Assembly: GCA_903903985.1 (NCBI GenBank)
Contig: CAIVAT010000022.1
Span: 1-64,000 of the forward strand
Source: an uncultured Bacteroidales bacterium
GTDB lineage: Bacteria; Bacteroidota; Bacteroidia; Bacteroidales; FEN-979
Length of the DNA stretch: 64,000 nucleotides
Direction of reading: 5' to 3'
This document shows positions 1 through 10,200 of the stretch, in pieces. Both the position numbers and the translations under genes were made by a program. The notes under the pieces are model-generated. The model did no database searches and was not told the origin of the DNA. It worked only from the letters and a program-made list of their open reading frames with translations. How positions within the stretch are numbered: position 1 is the stretch's first letter; every line of letters begins with the position of its first letter.

Positions 1-1074
1 GATGCCCACCTTGGGCGGGGCGGGATGGTTGTTGACCTTGATCCAGAAACAGGAGATCAGCTCTTTGGCTTCATCCCTGGTGAGGGTTCCGGCCGAAATT
101 TCACGCTCATAAAATGGCATGAGGTGCTGGTCAAAATGACCGGGGTTCATGGCATCCCAGCCGTTCAGTTCGGTAATGGTTCCGAGGTGCACGAACCAGT
201 ACATCTGGATGGCTTCCCAAAAGTTTCGTGGTGCATGCGCCGGCACCCACCTGCACACTTCAGCGATCTTCTTCAACTCTGCCACCCGTTTCGGGTCAGG
301 TTCCTGCAAGGCAAGTTCATCGGCAAGAACAGCATGCCGCCCGGCAAAAACGATTACGGCATCACAAGAGATATCCATGGCCTTCCACTGTTCCGATTTA
401 TCTGTGGCACCCGGGTCATTCAGAAAATCCAGTTGAGCAAGGTTCGCGGCAATCTCCTTCTTGAAATCAAGCATGCCCTTCCGGTAGATCTTCCCATCGA
501 GAGCGGTGTGACCGGGAGCGCGTTGCTCCATGAACTCCGTGAACAGCCCTGCCTCATAGGCAGCTTTCCATTCCGGTGGAACATGGTTGAAAATCCGTTC
601 CCGCAGGGTTCTTCCTTTCCAATACGGGATCACCTGCTGTCCATAGAGGTCTATATTGGCCTGACTGACAGCATAACGCTGCATCTCCCTGGTATTCAGC
701 ACGTGAAGATCCTCAATACTGTGACAGGTCAGTTCGGGAAAGGTAGGCACAACTTTGGGAGCAGGTCCGCGTTCCCCGACGATCAGTTCACCTTCACCCA
801 GGTAAATGGTCTTTTTCCGGCAATGGTCCAAAAAATTCAATGCCCGTAATACCGGGACGGAACAGGTTCCGGAGTGCTCCTTGTAAAATGCAGTTTCCTG
901 CAATGCTCGCTCAATCGACAGCGATGGCGGAGTTTCCACACTCAGTTTCCGAAGCTTCTGAATCCGTTCATTCATCCCTGCCCCGATCCTTCCTTCCGGC
1001 AGTGGATAATAGTTGCCTTCTGATGTTGCAGGTCTTTCAGGGGCCTGATTGTGTGTAATTATTTTTTCGAACAT
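1..1074 (-). CDS. hypD: Glycyl radical enzyme, trans-4-hydroxy-L-proline dehydratase-like (HypD), N-terminal part; runs off the left edge
   Basis: Open frame from ATG at 1074 (complement) with no stop to position 1: MFEKIITHNQAPERPATSEG...LGEGELIVGERGPAPKVVPTFPELTCHSIEDLHVLNTREMQ...EFMEQRAPGHTALDGKIYRKGMLDFKKEI...KAMDISCDAVIVFAGRHA...ELNGWDAMNPGHFDQHLMPFYE. Resembles the N-terminal half of PFL-like/HypD glycyl radical enzymes. Absent from the ORF track because it is truncated by the window edge. Confidence 0.8.
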   Translation of the reverse strand, partial: MFEKIITHNQAPERPATSEGNYYPLPEGRIGAGMNERIQKLRKLSVETPPSLSIERALQETAFYKEHSGTCSVPVLRALNFLDHCRKKTIYLGEGELIVGERGPAPKVVPTFPELTCHSIEDLHVLNTREMQRYAVSQANIDLYGQQVIPYWKGRTLRERIFNHVPPEWKAAYEAGLFTEFMEQRAPGHTALDGKIYRKGMLDFKKEIAANLAQLDFLNDPGATDKSEQWKAMDISCDAVIVFAGRHAVLADELALQEPDPKRVAELKKIAEVCRWVPAHAPRNFWEAIQMYWFVHLGTITELNGWDAMNPGHFDQHLMPFYEREISAGTLTRDEAKELISCFWIKVNNHPAPPKVGI

Positions 1075-1436
1075 GAATTCTTCTTTTCAAATGAGACAAT
1101 TTCAATGAAAAACGGATCTTCCCCCGATGCTGTTTCGTTTATATAAAACTCCCAGCCCGTTGGATGAAGAAAATGTGCGGAAAGATTTAATTGTAGAACA
1201 TCAGGCAACTGAACAGGCGCCGGTATGTTTTCACCAGGGAATGAAGATAAACTGTTTTTTCCATGAAGTTCAGATTGGTTGATTAGAAGCAACTACCGGT
1301 TAAACAGGACAAAATATTATTGCGAAATTAGCAATTAAAATTTATATCTTTACCATCCGGAGACGAATTCTTCAGGTTGTTTCCCTGGAGGTATCCTCCG
1401 AAAATTGATCATTCATTGATATCCAAATTGCACACC

Positions 1437-2456
1437 ATGATGTTACAACGCCGATTCCTGCCAAACCTGATCCTTGGGGGCCTGGTCCTGTTAACTTTTG
1501 CAGGGTGCTCAAAAAAGGATGAAGATCCGGCAAAACCGGATCCAACAACGCCTGTTCTGACCACTTCTGCCATCACAAACATTACCCAGACAACTGCGGC
1601 ATGTGGCGGAACGATCACTTCTGATGGCGGGGCCACTGTTTCCTCCCGTGGAATTCAATGGAGCCCGACAGCCGGATTTGAAAAAACCTACATGGCGGCA
1701 GACCCCGGAACCGGAACCGGAACCTTTTCAGTCCAGGCAACTGAACTAACACCTGACAAATTATATTATATCAGGGCCTATGCCACCAACAGCAAAGGAA
1801 CCTCCTATGGAAACGCCATCTCTTTTACCACCCTTAAAATCCCGGTCGATTCCCTGGCTGATATTGATGGCAATATATACCACGTCGTTCCCGTTGGCGA
1901 GCAATCATGGTTGCGCGAAAATCTGCGTGTTAAGCGGTATCGCAATGGCGACGCAATTTCACAGGTTACCCTCGATTCCCAATGGAAGATCTTGACAACC
2001 GGTGCTTACTGCAGTTATGATAACCTCCCTGAAAATGCAACAACCTATGGAAATATTTACAACTGGTATGCATTGAACGACACTCGCGGCCTTTGTCCTT
2101 CAGGCTGGCATGTTCCTTCTGATACAGAGTGGGAAAAACTGGGGAACTTCCTGGGAGGTCTGGATGTTGCCGGGGGGTTGCTGAAATCGACCGGTACCAT
2201 TGAACAAGGGTCAGGACTATGGTACGCTCCCAATACCAATGCGACGAATTCCAGCGAATTCAGCGGGCTTCCGGGAGGTTACCGCATCAATTACGGAACT
2301 TTTTACTCCCTTGGAAATGTTGCATATTTCTGGTCATCATCAGATACCGCCTCCGTCAATGGCTGGAATTATGTACTCGATGCCAACAACGGGGAGTTGC
2401 AGCGAAATTTCAACCTGAAACCCAATGGGTTTTCCGTCAGGTGTTGTAAAAACTGA
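1437..2456 (+). CDS. Lipoprotein with a Fibrobacter succinogenes major paralogous (FISUMP) domain
   Basis: MMLQRRFLPNLILGGLVLLTFAGCSKKDE lipobox; VPVGEQSWLRENLRVKRYRNG...YNWYALNDTRGLCPSGWHVPSDTEWEKL...FWSSS...GFSVRCCK is typical FISUMP. Track start 1377 is probably 60 nt too early. Confidence 0.8.
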   Translation: MMLQRRFLPNLILGGLVLLTFAGCSKKDEDPAKPDPTTPVLTTSAITNITQTTAACGGTITSDGGATVSSRGIQWSPTAGFEKTYMAADPGTGTGTFSVQATELTPDKLYYIRAYATNSKGTSYGNAISFTTLKIPVDSLADIDGNIYHVVPVGEQSWLRENLRVKRYRNGDAISQVTLDSQWKILTTGAYCSYDNLPENATTYGNIYNWYALNDTRGLCPSGWHVPSDTEWEKLGNFLGGLDVAGGLLKSTGTIEQGSGLWYAPNTNATNSSEFSGLPGGYRINYGTFYSLGNVAYFWSSSDTASVNGWNYVLDANNGELQRNFNLKPNGFSVRCCKN

Positions 2457-2525
2457 TTTTTACGTAACGCGCGACACACAACCTGTCACGAGTCACGCAT
2501 CACGTGTCACTTTTTTTTTATATCT

Positions 2526-3467
2526 ATGAAAACCAGCGTCATTTTCCTGGCATTTTCCCTTATGACCATAGCCGGGTGTACCCAGAATCAACCTGTCGTT
2601 AAAACTGAACAGCAAATGAAACTCAATCCATTGACCCCCGAAGAAGAAAACGTGATTATTCACAAAGGAACCGAAGCGCCCCATACGGGTAAATACGACC
2701 AGTTCATGGAAGCCGGCACCTATGGCTGCAAAAGATGCGGCGCACCGCTCTATCGTTCAACTGACAAGTTCGATGCCCATTGCGGGTGGCCTTCCTTTGA
2801 TGATGAAATTCAGGGTGCGGTAAAACGAATTCCCGATGCCGATGGCGTGCGCACCGAAATAGAATGCGCAAAATGCGGAGCCCACCTGGGACACGTGTTC
2901 CTTGGAGAAGGCTTTACGGATAAGGACACCCGCCATTGCGTGAATTCCATCTCCCTTGAATTCATCCCTGCAAAACAGCCTGCCGCGAGCGATACGGCCA
3001 TCTTTGCCGGCGGGTGTTTCTGGGGTGTTGAGTATTATATGAAAAAGATCAAAGGGGTGATATCAACAGAGGTTGGCTATACCGGTGGAAAAACCGACCA
3101 CCCTGGTTACAAGGATGTTTGTGCCGGAAACACCGGGCATTATGAAGCCATTGAAATAGTTTTTGATCCGGGACTGACCTCCTATGAAACCGTGGCCAAA
3201 ATGTTTTTCGAAACCCACGATCCAACCCAGTGGAACCACCAGGGGCCTGATTGGGGCGAACAATACCGGTCGGCGGTCTTCTACAGGAATGAGGAACAGA
3301 AAGCAATTGTCTCAGGCCTGATCAGCCAGTTGAAAGCGAAGGGGTTCAAGGTGGTAACGGAATTGATACCGGCAAAAAAATTCTGGAAAGCGGAGGATTA
3401 TCACCAGGATTATTATGAACACAAGGGGTCGACACCTTACTGCCACGGATATGTGAAGAGGTTCTGA
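2526..3467 (+). CDS. msrBA: Bifunctional peptide methionine sulfoxide reductase, MsrB-MsrA order, lipoprotein signal
   Basis: Lipobox TIAGC; MsrB motifs CKRCGAPL, HCGWPSF, CAKCGAHLGHVF, RHCVNSISLEF; MsrA motif GCFWGVEYYMKKIKGV and DPTQWNHQGPDWGEQYRSAVFY. Confidence 0.93.
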   Translation: MKTSVIFLAFSLMTIAGCTQNQPVVKTEQQMKLNPLTPEEENVIIHKGTEAPHTGKYDQFMEAGTYGCKRCGAPLYRSTDKFDAHCGWPSFDDEIQGAVKRIPDADGVRTEIECAKCGAHLGHVFLGEGFTDKDTRHCVNSISLEFIPAKQPAASDTAIFAGGCFWGVEYYMKKIKGVISTEVGYTGGKTDHPGYKDVCAGNTGHYEAIEIVFDPGLTSYETVAKMFFETHDPTQWNHQGPDWGEQYRSAVFYRNEEQKAIVSGLISQLKAKGFKVVTELIPAKKFWKAEDYHQDYYEHKGSTPYCHGYVKRF

Positions 3468-3503
3468 TGGGTTTCGGCTCTTTCCCGGCCATTCATTTTA
3501 ATA

Positions 3504-3534
3504 TTTGACAATTTAAAAAATTGTATTATTTTTG
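3504..3534 (+). promoter_or_regulatory. Bacteroidetes-type promoter for tRNA-Phe
   Basis: TTTG (3504-3507), 19 nt spacer, TATTTTTG (3527-3534); matches the TTTG/TAnnTTTG consensus just upstream of the tRNA. Confidence 0.7.
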
Positions 3535-3551
3535 CACTCTCATTTGAGGAT

Positions 3552-3624
<73 letters not shown>

Positions 3625-3637
3625 CAGAAAAATCAAC

Positions 3638-3677
3638 AAAAAGCCCTGATTCTTAGCAGTTTCGGGGTTTTTCTTTT
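3638..3677 (+). terminator. Putative terminator downstream of tRNA-Phe
   Basis: AAAAAGCCC...CGGGGTTTTTCTTTTT; imperfect stem followed by a T-rich tract. Confidence 0.45.
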
Positions 3678-3951
3678 TAGAATTGGGCAAGTTTAAATAC
3701 GGAACCACCCGGAACTACTTAAAACACCTCTCGTTTTCAGAAAGTCCGGTTCAGCACTTTTCCATTGAATTAATTCAAACTTTCCTCCTTTTTTGTCTGA
3801 TAACATACTAGGCTGAAAATGAAAAATTTATTTGTCCTTTGGGTTTGATTTCATGCAGGTTTAATAAATTAACAGGAAATCGAAAAAAACCATATATTTA
3901 CATGGTCATAATTTGTCATGTTAGAAAATTCTTTGCTGTATTGACCAATTT

Positions 3952-4188
3952 ATGAAACCATTACCCGCTTCCATTTTTATCATCTTCTTCATCACACTCC
4001 TACCTCCAGGAGGATCTGCCCAACCTGGGCGGAATTTACAGCATCCTTTGCCACCTGGCTATTCACTTCATTCAGCTTTTTTTGCCGATGCCAATACAGG
4101 TTGTGTAGCTGGAGATTTCCCGACTGTCATTAAGGCCATAAAAAAAGGCACTTATACCGGTCTGATTTGGCTATTTCCAATTAACTAA
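3952..4188 (+). pseudogene. N-terminal fragment of a secreted YCF48/BNR-like propeller protein
   Basis: Signal peptide followed by HSAFFADANTGCVAGDFPTVIKAIKKG, resembling the first F-x-D-x-x-T-G-x-x-V-G-x blade motif; it then ends abruptly. Confidence 0.5.
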
Positions 4189-4202
4189 TCAATCAAATAC
4201 TT

Positions 4203-5918
4203 ATGAAAACATTTTATTTGAATACCCGGATGAAAAAATTGGGATTGTCATTTTTAATTATCCCTCTGTTGTTTGCCTTTCCAAACATGGTTTTATCGCA
4301 GGTAGTCGCACATAACCCGGTATGCTATGGCAATCCTATAAAGCTCATGTGTAATTTCAATGATGGTTGCAGTAATCCTGCGGCTACCTTCTCCTGGCAT
4401 AATACCAGTAGCTCCTGGATATCAAACGTACGAGACCCGGTCCTTTTTCCACCGGGTTCATTTCTGATTGGAGACGGCCAGACCATGAATGGTTCCGGTC
4501 ACTGCAATGGTGAAGGTTACGCTACCGACTCGATCTATTTGACACTGTCCTTCGGGCCTCCCCCTGTGAGTGTCCACAGCGGATCTGTGCATGTGATGGT
4601 GAATTCTATGTCCATTAATATCTCCGGAACAGTAAAAGATCTGGGTTTAAATCCTTTGAATGGTGGAACTGCATACATGTTTAACACCAACTACGGGGTA
4701 CTTGACACAGCAGCCTTTGTTCCGGTCAACAGCGGCATATTTGTATTTACCAATACCTGTGGAGCTGATCGTTCCCCAATCCTGATCATTCCTCCTACTG
4801 CGAATCCTCCCATGATACCCACCTATCTGGGGGATACCCCTTCGTGGAGTGATGCAACTCAGATTATTGCCTCATCCAGCATGCCCGTCGGCACAATCCA
4901 TATGATCAGGAAACCTTCCTCGGTGCAGGCGGGTGGCCTGTCCATCATACAAGGAAATGTATACAGGGTTACCCAGGATAAGGCCAACGATCCGATTGAC
5001 AATGTCGGGGTGATCGTAAAACGGACCAGCAACAATGCACTTTGGGGTTATGAAACTTCCAATGGCAACGGGTACTTCAATCTTGGACATATTGAGCAGG
5101 GGAATTACGCTGTTAACACCGATTATCCAGGTATCAAAATGTATACGCAGAACGGTGCAAATATTATTCAGCCATATAATGCTTATGATACAGTTAATCT
5201 GACCATTCGTGTCGTGTCTGACTCGATCATGACCGATTCAAATTTCATACGGGTTTACCCTGCGTATATGGTTTCGCCTTCATGCAGCGTTTTGGATGAC
5301 TTCGTCGCCATTGGCAACACAACATGCTTTGATGCACTGCAGAATCTCACCGTGGCCGGGAAAGAGGGATATTCCGTGGATGTTCACAGCGGAGGCACTG
5401 CTTACTTCGTTTCAGGGCAAAAAATAATTTTCAAACCAGGATTCAATGCCGCGCACGGAAGTTATGTGTGGGGTCATATTACCACAAACGGCCAGTATTG
5501 CAGCCATTTGGTGGGACCAAGCCCTTCGCCTGACGGGATGACGATTACAGAAGGTAAGGACAACTGTGCCCATGCCGCAGTTTTAACCGGAGGAACATCT
5601 TACCATCAACCGGAATCCGTTATTACCGGAAATAAAGAAACAATGACCGAACAAGCACCCTCTTTTGATCAGGATCCTTTTTTCAAAGTGTATCCGAACC
5701 CGACTTCCGGCTCAATTACACTTGAATTATCAGTCGAACCGGTTGAATCAGTGGTCTCTGCCAGGTGTTATGATGATATGGGTTCCCTCATCCTGGAGAA
5801 AGAATATCATTCAGGGAAAAGACATGAATTATCCCTTGCGGGTCATGCACCCGGAATATACCTGCTGAGAGTCAGGATGAATGGGGAGACCGGGTTTAAG
5901 AAAATTATCAAACAATAA
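4203..5918 (+). CDS. Secreted protein with 3-coathanger-like region and T9SS type A C-terminal sorting domain
   Basis: QNLTVAGKEGYSVDVHSGGTAYFVSGQKIIFKPGFNAAHGSYVWGHI; C-term FKVYPNPTSGSITLEL...GIYLLRVRMNGETGFKKIIKQ. Confidence 0.75.
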   Translation: MKTFYLNTRMKKLGLSFLIIPLLFAFPNMVLSQVVAHNPVCYGNPIKLMCNFNDGCSNPAATFSWHNTSSSWISNVRDPVLFPPGSFLIGDGQTMNGSGHCNGEGYATDSIYLTLSFGPPPVSVHSGSVHVMVNSMSINISGTVKDLGLNPLNGGTAYMFNTNYGVLDTAAFVPVNSGIFVFTNTCGADRSPILIIPPTANPPMIPTYLGDTPSWSDATQIIASSSMPVGTIHMIRKPSSVQAGGLSIIQGNVYRVTQDKANDPIDNVGVIVKRTSNNALWGYETSNGNGYFNLGHIEQGNYAVNTDYPGIKMYTQNGANIIQPYNAYDTVNLTIRVVSDSIMTDSNFIRVYPAYMVSPSCSVLDDFVAIGNTTCFDALQNLTVAGKEGYSVDVHSGGTAYFVSGQKIIFKPGFNAAHGSYVWGHITTNGQYCSHLVGPSPSPDGMTITEGKDNCAHAAVLTGGTSYHQPESVITGNKETMTEQAPSFDQDPFFKVYPNPTSGSITLELSVEPVESVVSARCYDDMGSLILEKEYHSGKRHELSLAGHAPGIYLLRVRMNGETGFKKIIKQ

Positions 5919-5967
5919 ATAACCGATGAACTGATCCTGGTATCAGATAAAATACGATTTTGTCTTT

Positions 5968-7272
5968 ATGGAAAATAAATTGGATTCCCTGATTGTTTGT
6001 TGCGGTTTGTTCTCTTACAAGGAAAGTGAAAAGGAAATTCTTTTCCCTGAAACCAACTACAATGACTTTGAAGACCTTTTCGAAAAGGATCCTGGTATAA
6101 AAATACTCAGGCAGATTTTTTACCCGAATTTCACCAATTTGATTGTTTCGAAAAACTGTCATACGAATGCCCATCCGGGTACTTGCTTGTTTCAGCATCT
6201 CCGGTTAACAGATGTCAGCAGGTTTAACAACCTGATTTTAGTAAATGAAAAGGAGGAAAGCCTGAAATTTTCCATTGCCAAAGTCGATATTTTTCTTTTC
6301 CCGGAAACAATTTCCGATTCATTCAAAGAAAAAATGGGGATTTATGCATTTCATATGAACCTTACAGATGAAAATGCAGGTTTTGAAACCATTTCCTCAT
6401 TTATCCACCGGATCCGATCCTTTGAAAGCAATAACCGCATAAGATCAGGTGAAACTGATTTTACGACCATTGGTTTTATTCAGCAAAAAATTCTTTCAAA
6501 CGGAATTTCATTGGATTTGATTTCCAATATTATGGGAAACAAACTGAAAGTTTTTACGGTCATCAATGCTGCCAATGACATTGATGATATCAACAAAAGG
6601 TTGTTTGATATTGGAACAGCCCAACATGTTGCAGCCAGGAGCAAGGAGCATTCGACAAAGGGTTCTGAAGAATTGTATCTTGAACTGATAAAATCGAACA
6701 GTATCTCTATTTATTCGAACTGGAAAGCGCTGGCAATCTTTGATTCCTTTACCGTTATCGGCAATGAGCTGAATAATATTAACACGACATGGGGGACAAC
6801 CTATTTATTAATCTATATTCATTGTCTGAAAATGAAATTTTATTTATTTCATATGAATTCAGAGATGTCAAATATCAGTTTTTTTGAAAAATACGCTGAG
6901 AAACTTCGTGCTAATTTTACCAAATTCATCAATAGCAACAACCTTTTTGCACTATCGTTCAACATTCTGCCGAATAAAATCTATCATACGATAAAAAATT
7001 CACTGGAAATCAATGAGGAAGTTGAAGAGCTTGAAAAAAAGATCATTAAAATAAACAGGATCATCAACGAAAAAAGTGACAAGAACCTGAACAAGTTAAT
7101 ATTCCTCCTCGCCTTACTGGGAATAGTCAGTGTAATCTTTCACTCCTCCGAGTTCATCATGAAGGTGTTTTCAGTCAATGAACATTATTATCCACACATA
7201 GGTTTATCCATAGCCGGCACCGTGTTACTTACCGTATCGGCCTATTTTTTTCTGTTAAGAAAAAGAGGGTAA
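5968..7272 (+). CDS. Uncharacterised protein with two C-terminal transmembrane helices (CorA-like layout)
   Basis: 434 aa; long soluble N-terminus, coiled segment EEVEELEKKIIKINRIINEK, then two hydrophobic helices LIFLLALLGIVSVIF and IGLSIAGTVLLTVSAYFFLL. No GMN motif seen. Confidence 0.6.
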   Translation: MENKLDSLIVCCGLFSYKESEKEILFPETNYNDFEDLFEKDPGIKILRQIFYPNFTNLIVSKNCHTNAHPGTCLFQHLRLTDVSRFNNLILVNEKEESLKFSIAKVDIFLFPETISDSFKEKMGIYAFHMNLTDENAGFETISSFIHRIRSFESNNRIRSGETDFTTIGFIQQKILSNGISLDLISNIMGNKLKVFTVINAANDIDDINKRLFDIGTAQHVAARSKEHSTKGSEELYLELIKSNSISIYSNWKALAIFDSFTVIGNELNNINTTWGTTYLLIYIHCLKMKFYLFHMNSEMSNISFFEKYAEKLRANFTKFINSNNLFALSFNILPNKIYHTIKNSLEINEEVEELEKKIIKINRIINEKSDKNLNKLIFLLALLGIVSVIFHSSEFIMKVFSVNEHYYPHIGLSIAGTVLLTVSAYFFLLRKRG

Positions 7273-7285
7273 ATTAAAGCTGACC

Positions 7286-10200
7286 TTATTTTCCCTGCAT
7301 ATTAAATTCTTTCATTTCCTCTTTCAGATCAGGAATTATCCCAAGCAAATGCTTTTGGTTTACATTGGTCAGGATATCTTCTGTCCGTAAGGGCCATTTT
7401 TTAATCAATATTTTTTCCTGCGTATTGGTGATCACCAGCAAAGCGTGACCATCTTCTGAGAATTGTGCAAAATGCGTATGGCCCTTTGTATCCCCCAGGT
7501 TGATAATATTCAGCAGTTCCCCCTTGCGCGACCAGATCATGATCATATACGGTTTCTTTGAAAGCGTGAAAAAGTAATCACTGTTTGCCGAAAACCCGAT
7601 CTCTTCAATGGCCGTTCTGTGCGTATTTTCCAGTGTTGTAATATGGACCCCATCGGCACTCCAAAGCATCGCCTGCCCATCGGATGAAGCGGTCAAAATG
7701 AATTTGCCATCAGGTGAATACCTGGCCTTGACTATATCCGCCCTGTGCATTTTTAGCTGCTGAACAATTGTTCCATCCAGGTTCCAGATGATCGCAACCT
7801 TGTTGACAGAACCGGTAAGGATCCTTTTCCCATCGGGAGAGAAGGAGGCACAACGCAACGGATCGTTGTCGGCTTTGAATTCTTTAAGCCTGGTTCCCTT
7901 GAAATCCCAGATCCTGGCGATACCATCGCTGCATGCAGTTAATATTGTATGCCCATCGGGAGAAAATTCAGTACTTCTCACTTCAAAAGGATGGAGGCAC
8001 CTTACAATTTCCTTTCCCGAAGTATCCCAGATCCTGGCTGTTTTATCAAAGGAAGAGGTCGAAATGAATTTATTATCCGGTGAAATACTTACAGTCACCC
8101 CGGGACTCTGATAACCAAAATCCACCAACCGGTTTTTTTCAATATTGAAGTAGGAAAGACTGTTTTGCTGATCCATGACGACCAATATTTTCATCTGCTG
8201 CGAAATGTGGGAATTAAGGGTTTGCGATACCTTTTTTTCGATCATGTCACATTCGTTATTTCTCAATACCCAGATTTTTATCATACCATCTGCTGATGCG
8301 GTTATGATCGTATCATTGCCTCCGGCAAACCGTATTTCCCTGATGGCTGCACTGTGTCTTTTCAATTCAAACTGGAGTTCTCCATCAATACTCCGTACCT
8401 GGGAGATGCCATCCTCTGACCCGATGGCAAAATATTTACTGTCTTTTGAAATAGCAAAATGGTCGATGCAACCGATGCCTGCCGGGATTTCTTTGATAAT
8501 GATTGCTTTTTTGCCGGGATCAAAGACAGGACGTACATCCTCAGAATGACCGAAACTGATTTTATCCGGGGGAACAGCATTACCCCAGACTATTGCAGAT
8601 CCATCGTCTGATACGGTTATGATGAAACGCCCGTCCGGGGTAAAGTCACTTCGGGTCACTCCGCCAGTATGTTTGGCCAGTATCTGGAGTTCTTTCCCCG
8701 ACAAATCCCAGACCCTGGCTGTTGCATCATCTGATGAGGTAACAACGCTCAAATTATCCGGCGAAAAACCAATATCACGTAAAAATCCGGTATGTCCTTT
8801 AAGGACCGCAACACAGGCCCCGTTGAAATTCCATATTCTCGCAGTTTTATCATACGAGGTTGTTGCAAAATATTTGTTATCCGACGAAAAGTGAATTGAG
8901 TTTATTCTCGATTCATGCCCGGCCAGACAACAATGCCTGATACATTGAAAGTTCACTTTGTTGAAATCCCATATCGTAACTGATCCTTTTGTTGTTGCAG
9001 TCACAATATGCTTCCCGTCGGGAGAAAAATCAGCAATATAATTCCACTGGTCTTTGTCTTTAACTGTATTCAGTAAGCGGCCGGTTGTATCCCACAGCCG
9101 GATGGTACTGTCGAGTGAACTCGTTACGATAAAAAGGCCGTCGGTTGAAAATTTCGCGAACATCACTTTCTGGTGATGCCCTCTTAAAACAGCAAGTTCT
9201 TTGCCATTCATGTTCCAGATGCGTGCGGTACTGTCAAAAGACGCACTTACAATTTTTCTTCCATGGGGGGAGTAATCCAGGCTATAAACATCATTCGTAT
9301 GGCCAACCAGATTGTTGTGAAAAGGATAATATCCAGCTGTTTCATAACTTAGTGAAAGGGCCTCCATTGCCAGATGGCCACCGTAGGTTTGAAATGCTTT
9401 TTCAGCAAGCCTGAAACTTAATGTGGGATTTTTATCGATGGTTAAAAGACTATAGGACGCCAGTTCATTTGAAGTGGCTATTTTGGCTATTTTCGTGGCC
9501 TTGTTCCGTTCGATCAATGCCCAGATTGTAAACCCGGCCATGATTACCAGGGCAGCTAAAAGAGCGGAACTGATGATGACCCGTACTCTCTTTCTTTTTG
9601 ATTGAAGGGCGTTCTGGCTTTTGGCAATAAAGTCCTTTTTATCCTGGTTCAGAAAAAGCAGATCAAGATATGGATTTATGTAATTATAATCACTTTCACT
9701 GAGAAGGATCCCCCGGTTAAGGTACTGGTCATAGGAATTGTCAATGATCTCTTTGATTTCATTGACTTCTTTTTCTGCAATGGTGATTTTTTCGAAAATT
9801 TTCGAAGCAAGACTGTCGTGCCTTAGCTCATACTTTCCATTTTCATCGTGATCCCTTATGATCCTGAGCGTTATGAATTTATAAATTAATGCCCGGATAC
9901 TGTTCATGTCCAGATCTCCTCCGGGTGTCCTGACGCTGGAGGCAATTTCTTCGTCAGTAATCTGGCGTTTGGTTCCTTTATTGGAAACAAATGATTTTAA
10001 AATCTTTAAGGCTAAAGATTTATCCTGATCATTTAATTGCGATATCTCAAATTCAAGAAAAGTGCCTAAAAGATCTTTTACGCTACCAACCCGTTTCACA
10101 AGTTCTTTCGAAAAAACGATCTCCGGCGACCCGGTCATCTCTTCCAGCGCCAGCCAGTATAATCGATCTAAAAATATCTGAAGGTAAGTGAGGTCAATTT

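Noticed and set aside
25-849. 274-aa + strand ORF at the window start
   Set aside because: Antisense to the HypD-like glycyl radical enzyme; the minus-strand frame is homologous and continuous.
1059-1292. 77-aa minus-strand ORF overlapping the HypD start
   Set aside because: No recognisable family; overlaps the well-supported HypD start by 16 nt, so probably spurious.
7800-9330. Periodic similarity suggestive of DNA repeats or CRISPR
   Set aside because: Explained by WD40 repeats at protein level; no conserved DNA repeat-spacer pattern. No CRISPR array was seen anywhere in the window.
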